A stretch of 5,872 bases of DNA from Bergeyella zoohelcum (lineage in GTDB: Bacteria > Bacteroidota > Bacteroidia > Flavobacteriales > Weeksellaceae): assembly GCA_030523905.1 (NCBI GenBank), contig JAUNHO010000070.1:1-5872 (forward strand), read 5' to 3'. Made by a program: the position numbers and the translations under genes. Shown piece after piece: positions 1-5,771 of the stretch; the first letter of the stretch is position 1; each line of letters begins with the position of its first letter. The notes below the pieces were generated by a model. The model was not told where the DNA came from. It ran no database searches and saw nothing but the letters and a program-made list of their open reading frames with translations.

Positions 1-1200
1 ATCTCTGCTCTGAAACTTCGTGCTTCCTATGGTTTGCAGGGAAATATTGACCGACATACCTCAAAAAATTTCGTGGGAACATACGGAACTACCAGACTTC
101 GAGGCTCTTCCGAGACTACACTCCTTGCGGACTCCTACCCTAACTCCAATCTACGCTGGGAAAAAACCACAAATACCAATCTTGGTATAGATTTAGGGCT
201 TTTCCGCAATAGGCTCAATCTTACTTTTGATGTCTATAAAAGAGTAGGAACCGACATCATAGGTCTGAAAGAAATGCCACAAGAATCTGGTGTAGATTAT
301 GCTACTATCAACTGGGCTGGGCTTACCAATAAAGGGTTTGAGTTTTCTATCTCCTCACTCAATATTGATAAAGAAAATTTCAAATGGAGTACCACCTTCA
401 ACATTGCTGCCAATAGAAGCAACATAGATGCCATAATGGCTAGAAACAACCAATTCTCCCCATCTGGTTTGGGATACCCTGTGAATGCCGTTTTTGGCTT
501 CAAAACTGCTGGGCTTGATGCCAACGGAATCCCACTTTTCTACGATAAATCTGGGGCGGTGGTGAGTGCCGTAGAGCTTTTCAAACTAGAAAACCCATAT
601 GCTAGCTGGGGGCTTACAGATTATGTAGAAAGTAAGCTGAGCGATGTAGAAGCCCGAGATTTATTCTCCTATCTAGGCGATAGAGACCCTAAATTCTTCG
701 GTGGGATTACCAATACCTTCAACTATAAAAACTGGGATCTGAATGTAGTGGCTACTTTCAACATTAAACAATATGTGAAAGGCACACCTACCTATAATTT
801 TACTGCCGTAGATAGAGGGCTGAACTATAATACAGATGTCATCGGTGCTTTGGCAGGAACGGGCAGTTTGCCATACATCATTGGGCCTTATACGGCAGAT
901 AATGTGGCATACACTTGGTTCTACCCAGGAAATGACTATATACAGGTCTATAACAACCTTGATATTTGGAATAAAGAGGTAAGTTTCGTGAGAATCAGTA
1001 GCATACGCCTAGGCTATACGTTACCTTCTGATATGCTGAAATCCGTAGGGATAAAAAGTTTTAGACTAAGTCTAGAAGGACGAAATCTCTTCACTTTCGG
1101 TACTAAAATCAATGGTTATTTTGACCCTGAAACCTACGGAAATCTCTATGCTTCACCGATACAGAAATCCGTTGTTTTTGGGTTCAATGTAGGTTTTTAA
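1..1200 (+). CDS. SusC/RagA-family TonB-dependent outer-membrane transporter, C-terminal part (5' end outside window)
   Basis: The reading frame is open from base 1, so this is the last 399 residues of a longer protein (complete family members are usually about 1000 residues). It holds much of the outer-membrane beta-barrel; the signal peptide, carboxypeptidase-like domain, TonB box and plug lie upstream. Family-typical strings are PNSNLRWEKTTNTN (from about residue 47 of the visible part), SFVRISSIRLGYTLP (328-342) and GRNLFTF (360-366). The chain ends in ...VVFGFNVGF, with the C-terminal aromatic residue expected of a barrel protein inserted by BAM. The family imports oligosaccharides or peptides across the outer membrane using TonB energy, with a SusD lipoprotein as lid. 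The SusD-like gene starts 36 bases downstream, so the two are almost certainly one operon. The substrate cannot be read from the sequence. Family call is firm; specificity is unknown. Confidence 0.95.
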   Translation: MSALKLRASYGLQGNIDRHTSKNFVGTYGTTRLRGSSETTLLADSYPNSNLRWEKTTNTNLGIDLGLFRNRLNLTFDVYKRVGTDIIGLKEMPQESGVDYATINWAGLTNKGFEFSISSLNIDKENFKWSTTFNIAANRSNIDAIMARNNQFSPSGLGYPVNAVFGFKTAGLDANGIPLFYDKSGAVVSAVELFKLENPYASWGLTDYVESKLSDVEARDLFSYLGDRDPKFFGGITNTFNYKNWDLNVVATFNIKQYVKGTPTYNFTAVDRGLNYNTDVIGALAGTGSLPYIIGPYTADNVAYTWFYPGNDYIQVYNNLDIWNKEVSFVRISSIRLGYTLPSDMLKSVGIKSFRLSLEGRNLFTFGTKINGYFDPETYGNLYASPIQKSVVFGFNVGF

Positions 1201-1236
1201 TCTTAATCAATTTTAATCAAACAAAAGAAAAATAGA
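1201..1236 (+). other. susC-susD intergenic spacer
   Basis: This 36-base AT-rich gap contains no TAnnTTTG promoter element and no hairpin, which supports cotranscription of the transporter and its lipoprotein partner. A purine-rich stretch (acaaaagaaaaataga) precedes the susD ATG but has no clear Shine-Dalgarno core, as is common in Bacteroidota. Two copies of TTAATCAA (1203-1210 and 1213-1220) occur here, probably by AT-rich chance. Confidence 0.6.
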
Positions 1237-2559
1237 ATGAAAAAACATATCACAACTTTGGCTTTTTTATCTCTTCTGGCTACGGCTACCGTATCTTGCG
1301 ACCGCTATCTTGATGTAACGCCAGTTGGCAAAGCCATACCTACCACGGCGGAAGATTTTCGTGCGGTACTTACCAGAGCCTACAATCTCTACCCTACTCA
1401 CAGAGCAATTCTGACGAGCCGAACCGACGAGACCATCTTAAATGCCGATTCTGATGAGGCAGTAGATTACAAGGATTTTCATTTATGGAATGACAATAGC
1501 CTTGATGCCGCTTCTATCACAATGCCCTATGCCCAGTTTTATAGTGTGATTTTCTATACCAATCATATCATCACCGAAGGGGCTAATAATATGCCGAATG
1601 GCACAGAGAAAAACCAAATCTTGGGCGAAGCCTATGCTCTGAGAGCCTTATCTAATTTTGAATTGGTCAATATCTACGCTCCTACCTATAATTCCGCTAA
1701 TGCGAGTCTTCCTGCTATCCCATTGGTAGAGGAAATCAACCTAGAAAAAACCTATCCAAAGGCTAGCGTACAGGAGGTTTATAATGCCATTTTGGCAGAC
1801 CTCAGCAAGGCGAAAAGTCTTATTTCTACGGATACCCAATCTGGCGAGACGCTTTATCGTTTCTCCGAAGTTTCCGTAAAAGCCTTAGAAGCAAGGGTTT
1901 ATCTCTATATGAACAACTGGCAAAAGGCTTTGGAACTGGCTAATGAGGTTTTAGCCTACAATTCTAGCTTGGAAGATTTTAATAATTACAGCGTACTGCC
2001 TTCCAGTTATAAATCCGTGGAGGCCATTATGAATTTGGATAACAACCTTACCTCACAAACCCAGCGAGTGTATAGGGCTAGCCAATCTCATATTGATTTA
2101 TTTGACCAAACCAATGATTTGAGATTTGCCAAATACTTCACCTCCACATCGGCAGGGTATCGCTCCACGAAATTTGCTTCTTCTAATGAAGTCAAAAGCT
2201 CTTTCCGTGTAGGTGAAATACTTCTCCTAAAAGCCGAAGCACAGGCAAAACTAAACGATGAAGCGGCATCAAAAGAAACCCTACTGACCTTGGCTATCAA
2301 ACGCTATAACGCTACGGGATATACCAATTTCAGCACCAAAATCTCTTCTCTTTCAGGAAATGATTATTTAACTGAATTATACAACGAAAGAGCCAGAGAA
2401 CTTTCCTTTGAAGGGCTTCGTTGGTATGATTTGCGTAGAACTACACAGCCAAGCATCAGCCACGAATTTAGCGGAACTACTAGCACACTTCTACAAAACG
2501 ACCCACGCTATACGCTTCCGTTCCCTATCAGTGCAAAACTGAAAAACCCTCTGCTATAA
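1237..2559 (+). CDS. SusD/RagB-family nutrient-binding outer-membrane lipoprotein
   Basis: This 440-residue protein is the expected surface-exposed partner of the preceding SusC-type channel and would bind the substrate and cap the barrel. Residues 1-20 form a lipoprotein signal peptide (MKKH, a hydrophobic core, then TVS) and Cys21 is the probable lipidation site, followed by DRYLDVTP, typical of SusD mature N termini. The alpha-helical SusD fold is supported by ILGEAYALRALSNFELVNIY (128-147), a TPR-like helix pair around 210-239 (VKALEARVYLYMNNWQKALELA), FRVGEILLLKAEA (323-335) and the strongly diagnostic YNERARELSFEGLRWYDLRR (382-401). It is somewhat shorter than the roughly 500 residues common in the family, but both ends look intact. 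It ends 20 bases before a strong terminator hairpin. The ligand is unknown; polysaccharide-utilisation loci and protein/peptide uptake systems both use such pairs. Confidence 0.95.
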   Translation: MKKHITTLAFLSLLATATVSCDRYLDVTPVGKAIPTTAEDFRAVLTRAYNLYPTHRAILTSRTDETILNADSDEAVDYKDFHLWNDNSLDAASITMPYAQFYSVIFYTNHIITEGANNMPNGTEKNQILGEAYALRALSNFELVNIYAPTYNSANASLPAIPLVEEINLEKTYPKASVQEVYNAILADLSKAKSLISTDTQSGETLYRFSEVSVKALEARVYLYMNNWQKALELANEVLAYNSSLEDFNNYSVLPSSYKSVEAIMNLDNNLTSQTQRVYRASQSHIDLFDQTNDLRFAKYFTSTSAGYRSTKFASSNEVKSSFRVGEILLLKAEAQAKLNDEAASKETLLTLAIKRYNATGYTNFSTKISSLSGNDYLTELYNERARELSFEGLRWYDLRRTTQPSISHEFSGTTSTLLQNDPRYTLPFPISAKLKNPLL

Positions 2560-2578
2560 GCTAGGTTTTTCCCATAAA

Positions 2579-2616
2579 AAAATCTCCGTTACTTCCTATA
2601 AAGTAGCGGAGATTTT
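2579..2616. terminator. Bidirectional intrinsic terminator between convergent genes
   Basis: A 16-base left arm (2579-2594) pairs with 2601-2616 around the 6-base loop CCTATA. In plus-strand RNA every position pairs, with one G-U at 2589/2606. In minus-strand RNA that position becomes an A-C mismatch. The A-run 2576-2582 gives seven U residues at the minus-strand 3' side, while the plus side has only ATTTTATGTTAATT. It lies 19 bases after the susD-like stop and 10 bases beyond the stop of the minus-strand LuxE-like gene, so it probably ends both transcription units. Confidence 0.88.
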
Positions 2617-2626
2617 ATGTTAATTA

Positions 2627-3643
2627 TCAACTCACGAGCAAACTGCAACCTCTGATGTCCGAATGGTCTATTCTACCCAAAATCTGAAATGGGCGATGGG
2701 CTAAATCCGTATTATTCAGAGGTAATAATCTACCCAAATCCTGCGTTGCAATGAAACTACACGAATGCCTATTTGCCAAGTCTATGATATTGACCGCACC
2801 AGTACGCCCTGCCTCCACATAGCCCAGCGGATTGTCTATATTCCGTATCAAAATACGCATCCAAGAGGGCGTTTCATAGATATTCTGCCCCAAGGAATAC
2901 GCCTGAGAAAGCAACTCCGTCATAGAATATTCTGAAAAAATCTGGCTCGTACCGAAACCTTTTTGGAAGATTTCCAAGAGTTCGTCTTTGGTCATTTCGG
3001 TTTTTCTCCCCTTCATTCCACCTGTTTCTATAACGATGGTTTCAGGCGAAAGTTCTAACCTTTGAGATTGGACTTCACAAAAATCCAAAAAATCCAGCAA
3101 GGCAAAAGACACACCGAAGAGTATCACTTTTTTATCTTTCAGTTGTACTAGTAAATCTAGTAATTCTTTGTGATTATAGAGAAAATATCCATTCTGTGGC
3201 TTATTGGATTTTTTCATTAGGAAATCTATCATATAAATCAGAGATGAATGCTGATTTTCTAAATAATTAGGCAAAAGACCTAGAAAAATATAATCTTCTG
3301 GGCGACCAATGAAACGCGAAAAACTCTCATAAATACTCTGCTCATACAAAGAAAAATCTGCAATATAATGCCGAGATAACGACTGAATATTGGTAGTCCC
3401 CGAGCTTTGAAAATAATGCAATGCTTCCTTATTTTTATCCAAAATCTGATGCTTTTTGTACATCTCTATTGGCAAAAAAGGAATTTGCTCTATGCTTTTC
3501 ACATTACCAATATCCGTGCCTAGATAATCCACAAACTTACGATAAACCTCCACATTATGATACTGATAATGAAATACTTCCAAGGATTTTGAAAGAAAAT
3601 CTGCTTCAGTTTTTATATTGAAAATATCTTGTGCTTTTTCCAT
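2627..3643 (-). CDS. LuxE-type acyl-protein synthetase / acyl-adenylating protein (stand-alone)
   Basis: This protein (338 residues from the chosen ATG) resembles the LuxE/PaaK branch of adenylate-forming enzymes, which activate an acyl group as acyl-AMP and pass it to a thiol. Visible motifs are YFQSSGTT (77-84, phosphate-binding loop), ETGGMKGRK (206-214), SEYSMTELL (237-245, the YGxTE-like motif), TQDLGRLL (300-307) and ILGRIDHSDIRGCSLLVS (321-338, the hinge-type GRxD...RG motif). The chain stops right after this, without the C-terminal lid domain of full ANL ligases, as in LuxE. Cys333 in RGC resembles the C-terminal cysteine that carries the acyl group in luminous LuxE. An in-frame ATG 18 codons upstream (3697) would overlap the preceding gene; the ATG at 3643 was preferred because it lies one base after that gene's TAA. 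No LuxC reductase or LuxD thioesterase is in view. The family call is good; acyl substrate and acceptor are unknown. Confidence 0.85.
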   Translation of the reverse strand: MEKAQDIFNIKTEADFLSKSLEVFHYQYHNVEVYRKFVDYLGTDIGNVKSIEQIPFLPIEMYKKHQILDKNKEALHYFQSSGTTNIQSLSRHYIADFSLYEQSIYESFSRFIGRPEDYIFLGLLPNYLENQHSSLIYMIDFLMKKSNKPQNGYFLYNHKELLDLLVQLKDKKVILFGVSFALLDFLDFCEVQSQRLELSPETIVIETGGMKGRKTEMTKDELLEIFQKGFGTSQIFSEYSMTELLSQAYSLGQNIYETPSWMRILIRNIDNPLGYVEAGRTGAVNIIDLANRHSCSFIATQDLGRLLPLNNTDLAHRPFQILGRIDHSDIRGCSLLVS

Positions 3644-3644
3644 T

Positions 3645-4418
3645 TTATAATTGTGTATAGTGCTGTAATGCCATCGTCTCGCCATCAAAAACGGCATAGG
3701 TAAAATACGAAATCCAGTCGCCTAGATTCACATATTGAGAACTTTGCCCCAAATCTAAAACCATAGGCAGATGGCGATGCCCATAAACAAAATAATCAAC
3801 CCGATTGGTTTTGAGCTTCTCTTTGGAATAAACAATTAGAAATTCCTTATCTTCTCCCAAAAACGCTTTATCCTCCTCACCGCTTATCATTTTATTTTTC
3901 TGTGAAAGGTAAAGAGCTACCTTCATCGCCCAATCTGGGTGCAACAAATTACGAAACAACCACTGAGCCAATGGATTAGTAAAGATTTTTTTCATTCTTT
4001 TATAGCCCTTGTCGCCAGGCCCCAAGCCATCTCCATGGGCTAAAAGAAACTTTTTACCTCCGATTTCCGCCCATTGTTTTTCGTAAAAAACTGGGATTCC
4101 TAGCTCGGTTTCAAAATAATCGGTCATCCATAAATCGTGATTACCCACGAAGAAATAAACCTCCACTCCACTATCTTTCAGCTCTGCCAATTTACCCAAT
4201 ACCCTCACATAGCCTTTGGGAATTACATATTTCCATTCGTGCCAAAAATCAAACAAATCGCCCATCAAGAAAAGTACCTGTGCATCATTTTTTATCTCAT
4301 CAAGCCAATGGATAAAACGCTGCTCTCGCTCCTTGCTTTTCTGTGGCGTAGGCACTCCAAAATGCTGGTCAGAAGCAAAATAAACTCTCTTATTCGGCTG
4401 AAGATTAATCTTTATCAT
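3645..4418 (-). CDS. lpxH: LpxH-type UDP-2,3-diacylglucosamine diphosphatase (calcineurin-like metallophosphoesterase)
   Basis: This 257-residue protein would hydrolyse UDP-2,3-diacylglucosamine to lipid X and UMP in lipid A synthesis, acting at the inner face of the cytoplasmic membrane. The full metallophosphoesterase motif set is present: SDQHFG (Asp17, His19), GDLFDFW (Asp54), GNHD (Asn93, His94), AHGDG (His128) and YGHRH (His214, His216). GDLFDFWHEW and the length fit the LpxH group. One difference is that enterobacterial LpxH has GNRD, whereas here it is GNHD as in generic phosphoesterases, so substrate specificity is likely rather than proven. No signal peptide is seen. GAGGA directly abuts the ATG, too close for a normal Shine-Dalgarno; no alternative Met exists before residue 52, which would lose two motifs. 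It is second in the queD-lpxH-luxE-like run, 30 bases after queD. Confidence 0.82.
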   Translation of the reverse strand: MIKINLQPNKRVYFASDQHFGVPTPQKSKEREQRFIHWLDEIKNDAQVLFLMGDLFDFWHEWKYVIPKGYVRVLGKLAELKDSGVEVYFFVGNHDLWMTDYFETELGIPVFYEKQWAEIGGKKFLLAHGDGLGPGDKGYKRMKKIFTNPLAQWLFRNLLHPDWAMKVALYLSQKNKMISGEEDKAFLGEDKEFLIVYSKEKLKTNRVDYFVYGHRHLPMVLDLGQSSQYVNLGDWISYFTYAVFDGETMALQHYTQL

Positions 4419-4448
4419 TCCTCGGATTTTATACTAATATAAGGGCAA

Positions 4449-4898
4449 TTAATCTTCATTTTCCTCGGCAAACCATTCGCCGTAAGAGTTCTCCGTTTCG
4501 TGGAGTTTTAGGTAGGCTAGTTTCACATCAGTAGGTAGTTTTGCCTTTATTTTCTGGGCAATATCATAGAGCATATTCTCACAAGTAGGCTGGTAATTGC
4601 AGAAAATCACCTTATGCCCGCGTTGTTCTAGCTCCTCCCCCAGTGCCTTGTGTGGCGACACACCATTGACGAGTACAGCGTGATCCCAAACATCTACCAC
4701 TTCATCTTTTACAATCTTTTTTATATCGCCAAAATCCACCACCATTCCGTTTTTAGAATGGTTAATATCATCAATAGGTTTCCCCTTTATGGTTACGAAA
4801 AGTTTGTAAGAATGCCCGTGCATATTTTTGCATTTGCCATCATAATTATAAAGCAAATGAGCCGTCTCAAAAGTAAAAATCTTGGTAATGCGTATCAT
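4449..4898 (-). CDS. queD: 6-pyruvoyl-tetrahydropterin synthase family, probable 6-carboxytetrahydropterin synthase QueD
   Basis: This 149-residue cytoplasmic enzyme would convert 7,8-dihydroneopterin triphosphate to 6-carboxy-5,6,7,8-tetrahydropterin, an early step of queuosine/7-deazaguanine synthesis. The zinc ligands are visible as FETAHLL (His14) and MHGHSY (His27, His29). The catalytic Cys23 sits in the canonical C-x3-HGH spacing, so this is not a Cys-lacking variant. Further family motifs are GMVVDFGDIK (51-60), WDHAVL (71-76, Asp72-His73 of the catalytic relay), PTCENM (104-109) and LHETENSYGEW (132-142, Glu134). M1 is the only credible start: the next Met (26) would delete His14, and an in-frame stop lies upstream. 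It is the first gene of the minus-strand run. QueD and PTPS proteins are hard to separate by sequence; QueD is favoured because bacterial members of this length with C-x3-HGH usually act there. Confidence 0.9.
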   Translation of the reverse strand: MIRITKIFTFETAHLLYNYDGKCKNMHGHSYKLFVTIKGKPIDDINHSKNGMVVDFGDIKKIVKDEVVDVWDHAVLVNGVSPHKALGEELEQRGHKVIFCNYQPTCENMLYDIAQKIKAKLPTDVKLAYLKLHETENSYGEWFAEENED

Positions 4899-4902
4899 TT
4901 TG

Positions 4903-4910
4903 CAAAGATA
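4903..4910 (-). promoter_or_regulatory. Bacteroidota -7 promoter element for queD operon
   Basis: On the minus strand the bases read TATCTTTG, an exact match to the Bacteroidota consensus TAnnTTTG. Only four bases (CAAA) separate it from the queD ATG, so transcription would begin at or within a few bases of the start codon. No clear -33 TTG is found at the usual distance upstream, which lowers certainty. An AT-rich inverted repeat (4914-4930) lies immediately upstream. Confidence 0.65.
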
Positions 4911-4913
4911 AGG

Positions 4914-4930
4914 ATTTTAACGATTAAAAT
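4914..4930. repeat. Short inverted repeat in the divergent promoter region
   Basis: ATTTTAA-CGA-TTAAAAT is a perfect 7-base inverted repeat around a 3-base centre. It sits just upstream of the queD -7 element, where a -33-contacting factor or regulator could bind. The arms contain only A and T, so chance occurrence in this AT-rich spacer is quite possible; operator function is not shown. Confidence 0.35.
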
Positions 4931-4962
4931 TTCATTCCCTATTTTCTTATCCTACATCAATG

Positions 4963-4995
4963 TTTTGCACCTGTTCAATGCTCTATTTTTGCACC
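4963..4995 (+). repeat. Direct repeat TTTTGCACC overlapping the pirin promoter
   Basis: Two exact 9-base copies, TTTTGCACC, lie at 4963-4971 and 4987-4995, a start-to-start distance of 24 bases. A second short pair, TCAATG at 4957-4962 and 4975-4980, lies in the same stretch. The 9-base copies coincide with the -33 and -7 positions, so they could be regulator half-sites or simply promoter-like sequence duplicated by chance. Confidence 0.45.
4965..4991 (+). promoter_or_regulatory. Promoter of the pirin / FMN reductase-like operon
   Basis: TATTTTTG at 4984-4991 matches the Bacteroidota -7 consensus TAnnTTTG exactly. A TTG at 4965-4967 can serve as the -33 element with a 16-base spacer, slightly shorter than usual for this phylum. 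Transcription would start about five bases after the -7 element, giving a leader of roughly 15 bases before the pirin ATG at 5012. Both elements lie inside copies of the direct repeat TTTTGCACC. Confidence 0.68.
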
Positions 4996-5011
4996 ATAAA
5001 ATTTTAGAAAA

Positions 5012-5749
5012 ATGAAAACAATCATTCACAAAGCAGAAACAAGAGGTTTCCAAAATCACGGTTGGCTAGTGGCTAATCATAGTTTTAGTTTTGCTAATTA
5101 TTACAATCCTGAAAGAGTGCATTTTGGTGCGTTACGCGTCCTTAATGACGATTTTGTAGCTGGTGGAAAAGGCTTCGGTATGCACCCACATTCTGATATG
5201 GAAATCATAACGATTCCGCTCAGTGGGGAACTCCATCACCGCGATAGTATGGGCAATTTTGGGGCGATAAAAAAAGGCGAAATCCAAGTAATGAGTGCAG
5301 GGACAGGCATACAGCATAGCGAGTTTAATGGCAATGAAAATGAAGCCGTTACGCTACTGCAAATTTGGGTTTTCCCAAGAGAAAAAAGGCTACAACCAAG
5401 ATACGACCAAATCCGAATTTCAGACAATGCAAAACCTAATGATTTCCAGCAAATAGTATCCCCTACCCCTGACGATGAAGGCAGCTGGATAAACCAAGAT
5501 GCGTGGTTCCATTTGGCTCATTTTGATGCTGGGATTTCCAAAAATTATTCACTCAAAAAGGCAGGAAATGGCGTTTATGTATTCGTAATTTCTGGAAAAG
5601 CAAAAGTGGCAGGTACGGAACTCAATAGCCGAGACGCAATAGGCATCACCGATGCTGAAAACTTCAGCGTGGAAGCTACCGAAAACGCAGAAATATTACT
5701 AATGGAAATCCCTATGGATTTGCCTGAATATTTACAAAATAATCAATAA
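5012..5749 (+). CDS. Pirin-family bicupin protein (YhhW-like)
   Basis: This 245-residue cytoplasmic protein belongs to the pirin branch of the cupin superfamily: an N-terminal metal-binding cupin (about residues 15-125) and a C-terminal cupin-like barrel (about 150-240). The metal ligands are visible as MHPHSDME (His58, His60) and IQHSE (His102, Glu104), matching the ligand pattern of Escherichia coli YhhW with its quercetin dioxygenase activity. Other signatures are NHSFSFANYYNPERVHFGALRVLNDD near the N terminus (22-47), GELHHRDSMGN (72-82), GEIQVMSAGTGIQHSE (89-104) and LQIWVFP (116-122). No signal peptide is present. An exact -7 promoter element lies upstream and an FMN reductase-like gene begins 22 bases downstream, so the two probably share a transcript. 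The physiological substrate in this organism is unknown; quercetinase-type chemistry is an inference from the conserved ligands. Confidence 0.92.
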   Translation: MKTIIHKAETRGFQNHGWLVANHSFSFANYYNPERVHFGALRVLNDDFVAGGKGFGMHPHSDMEIITIPLSGELHHRDSMGNFGAIKKGEIQVMSAGTGIQHSEFNGNENEAVTLLQIWVFPREKRLQPRYDQIRISDNAKPNDFQQIVSPTPDDEGSWINQDAWFHLAHFDAGISKNYSLKKAGNGVYVFVISGKAKVAGTELNSRDAIGITDAENFSVEATENAEILLMEIPMDLPEYLQNNQ

Positions 5750-5771
5750 TAACAATTAAAATTACAAAAAA

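Noticed and set aside
297..524. Minus-strand open frame inside the SusC-like gene with a hydrophobic stretch
   Set aside because: It is the antisense shadow of a well-supported beta-barrel coding sequence, with no promoter or start context.
1203..1220. Tandem TTAATCAA copies between the SusC- and SusD-like genes
   Set aside because: Two short AT-rich 8-mers in a 36-base spacer with no promoter or hairpin; chance is a sufficient explanation.
3644..3697. Longer N terminus for the LuxE-like protein, starting at an ATG at 3697
   Set aside because: The extra 18 residues (MPFLMARRW...) overlap the end of the LpxH-like gene in another frame and do not resemble the family N terminus. The ATG at 3643 sits one base after the upstream stop, a normal coupled start.
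4401..4412. Perfect 12-base palindrome AAGATTAATCTT
   Set aside because: It is exactly codons 3-6 (Lys-Ile-Asn-Leu) of the LpxH-like gene and AT-rich; the coding explanation is enough, and no second copy of the full palindrome was seen.
4137..4442. Plus-strand open frame of 101 codons opposite the LpxH-like gene
   Set aside because: It lies antisense to a gene with complete catalytic motifs and shows no recognisable domain; it is a shadow frame.
4899..4983. Possible preQ1 riboswitch upstream of queD
   Set aside because: The -7 element ends four bases before the ATG, so the transcript would have no leader long enough for a riboswitch, and no stem with a C-rich loop and A-rich tail was seen.
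4650..5015. Plus-strand open frame of 121 codons spanning queD antisense and the divergent spacer
   Set aside because: It runs antisense through queD and across both promoters, its product is low-complexity and Ile/His-rich, and it overlaps the pirin start. Not credible as a gene.
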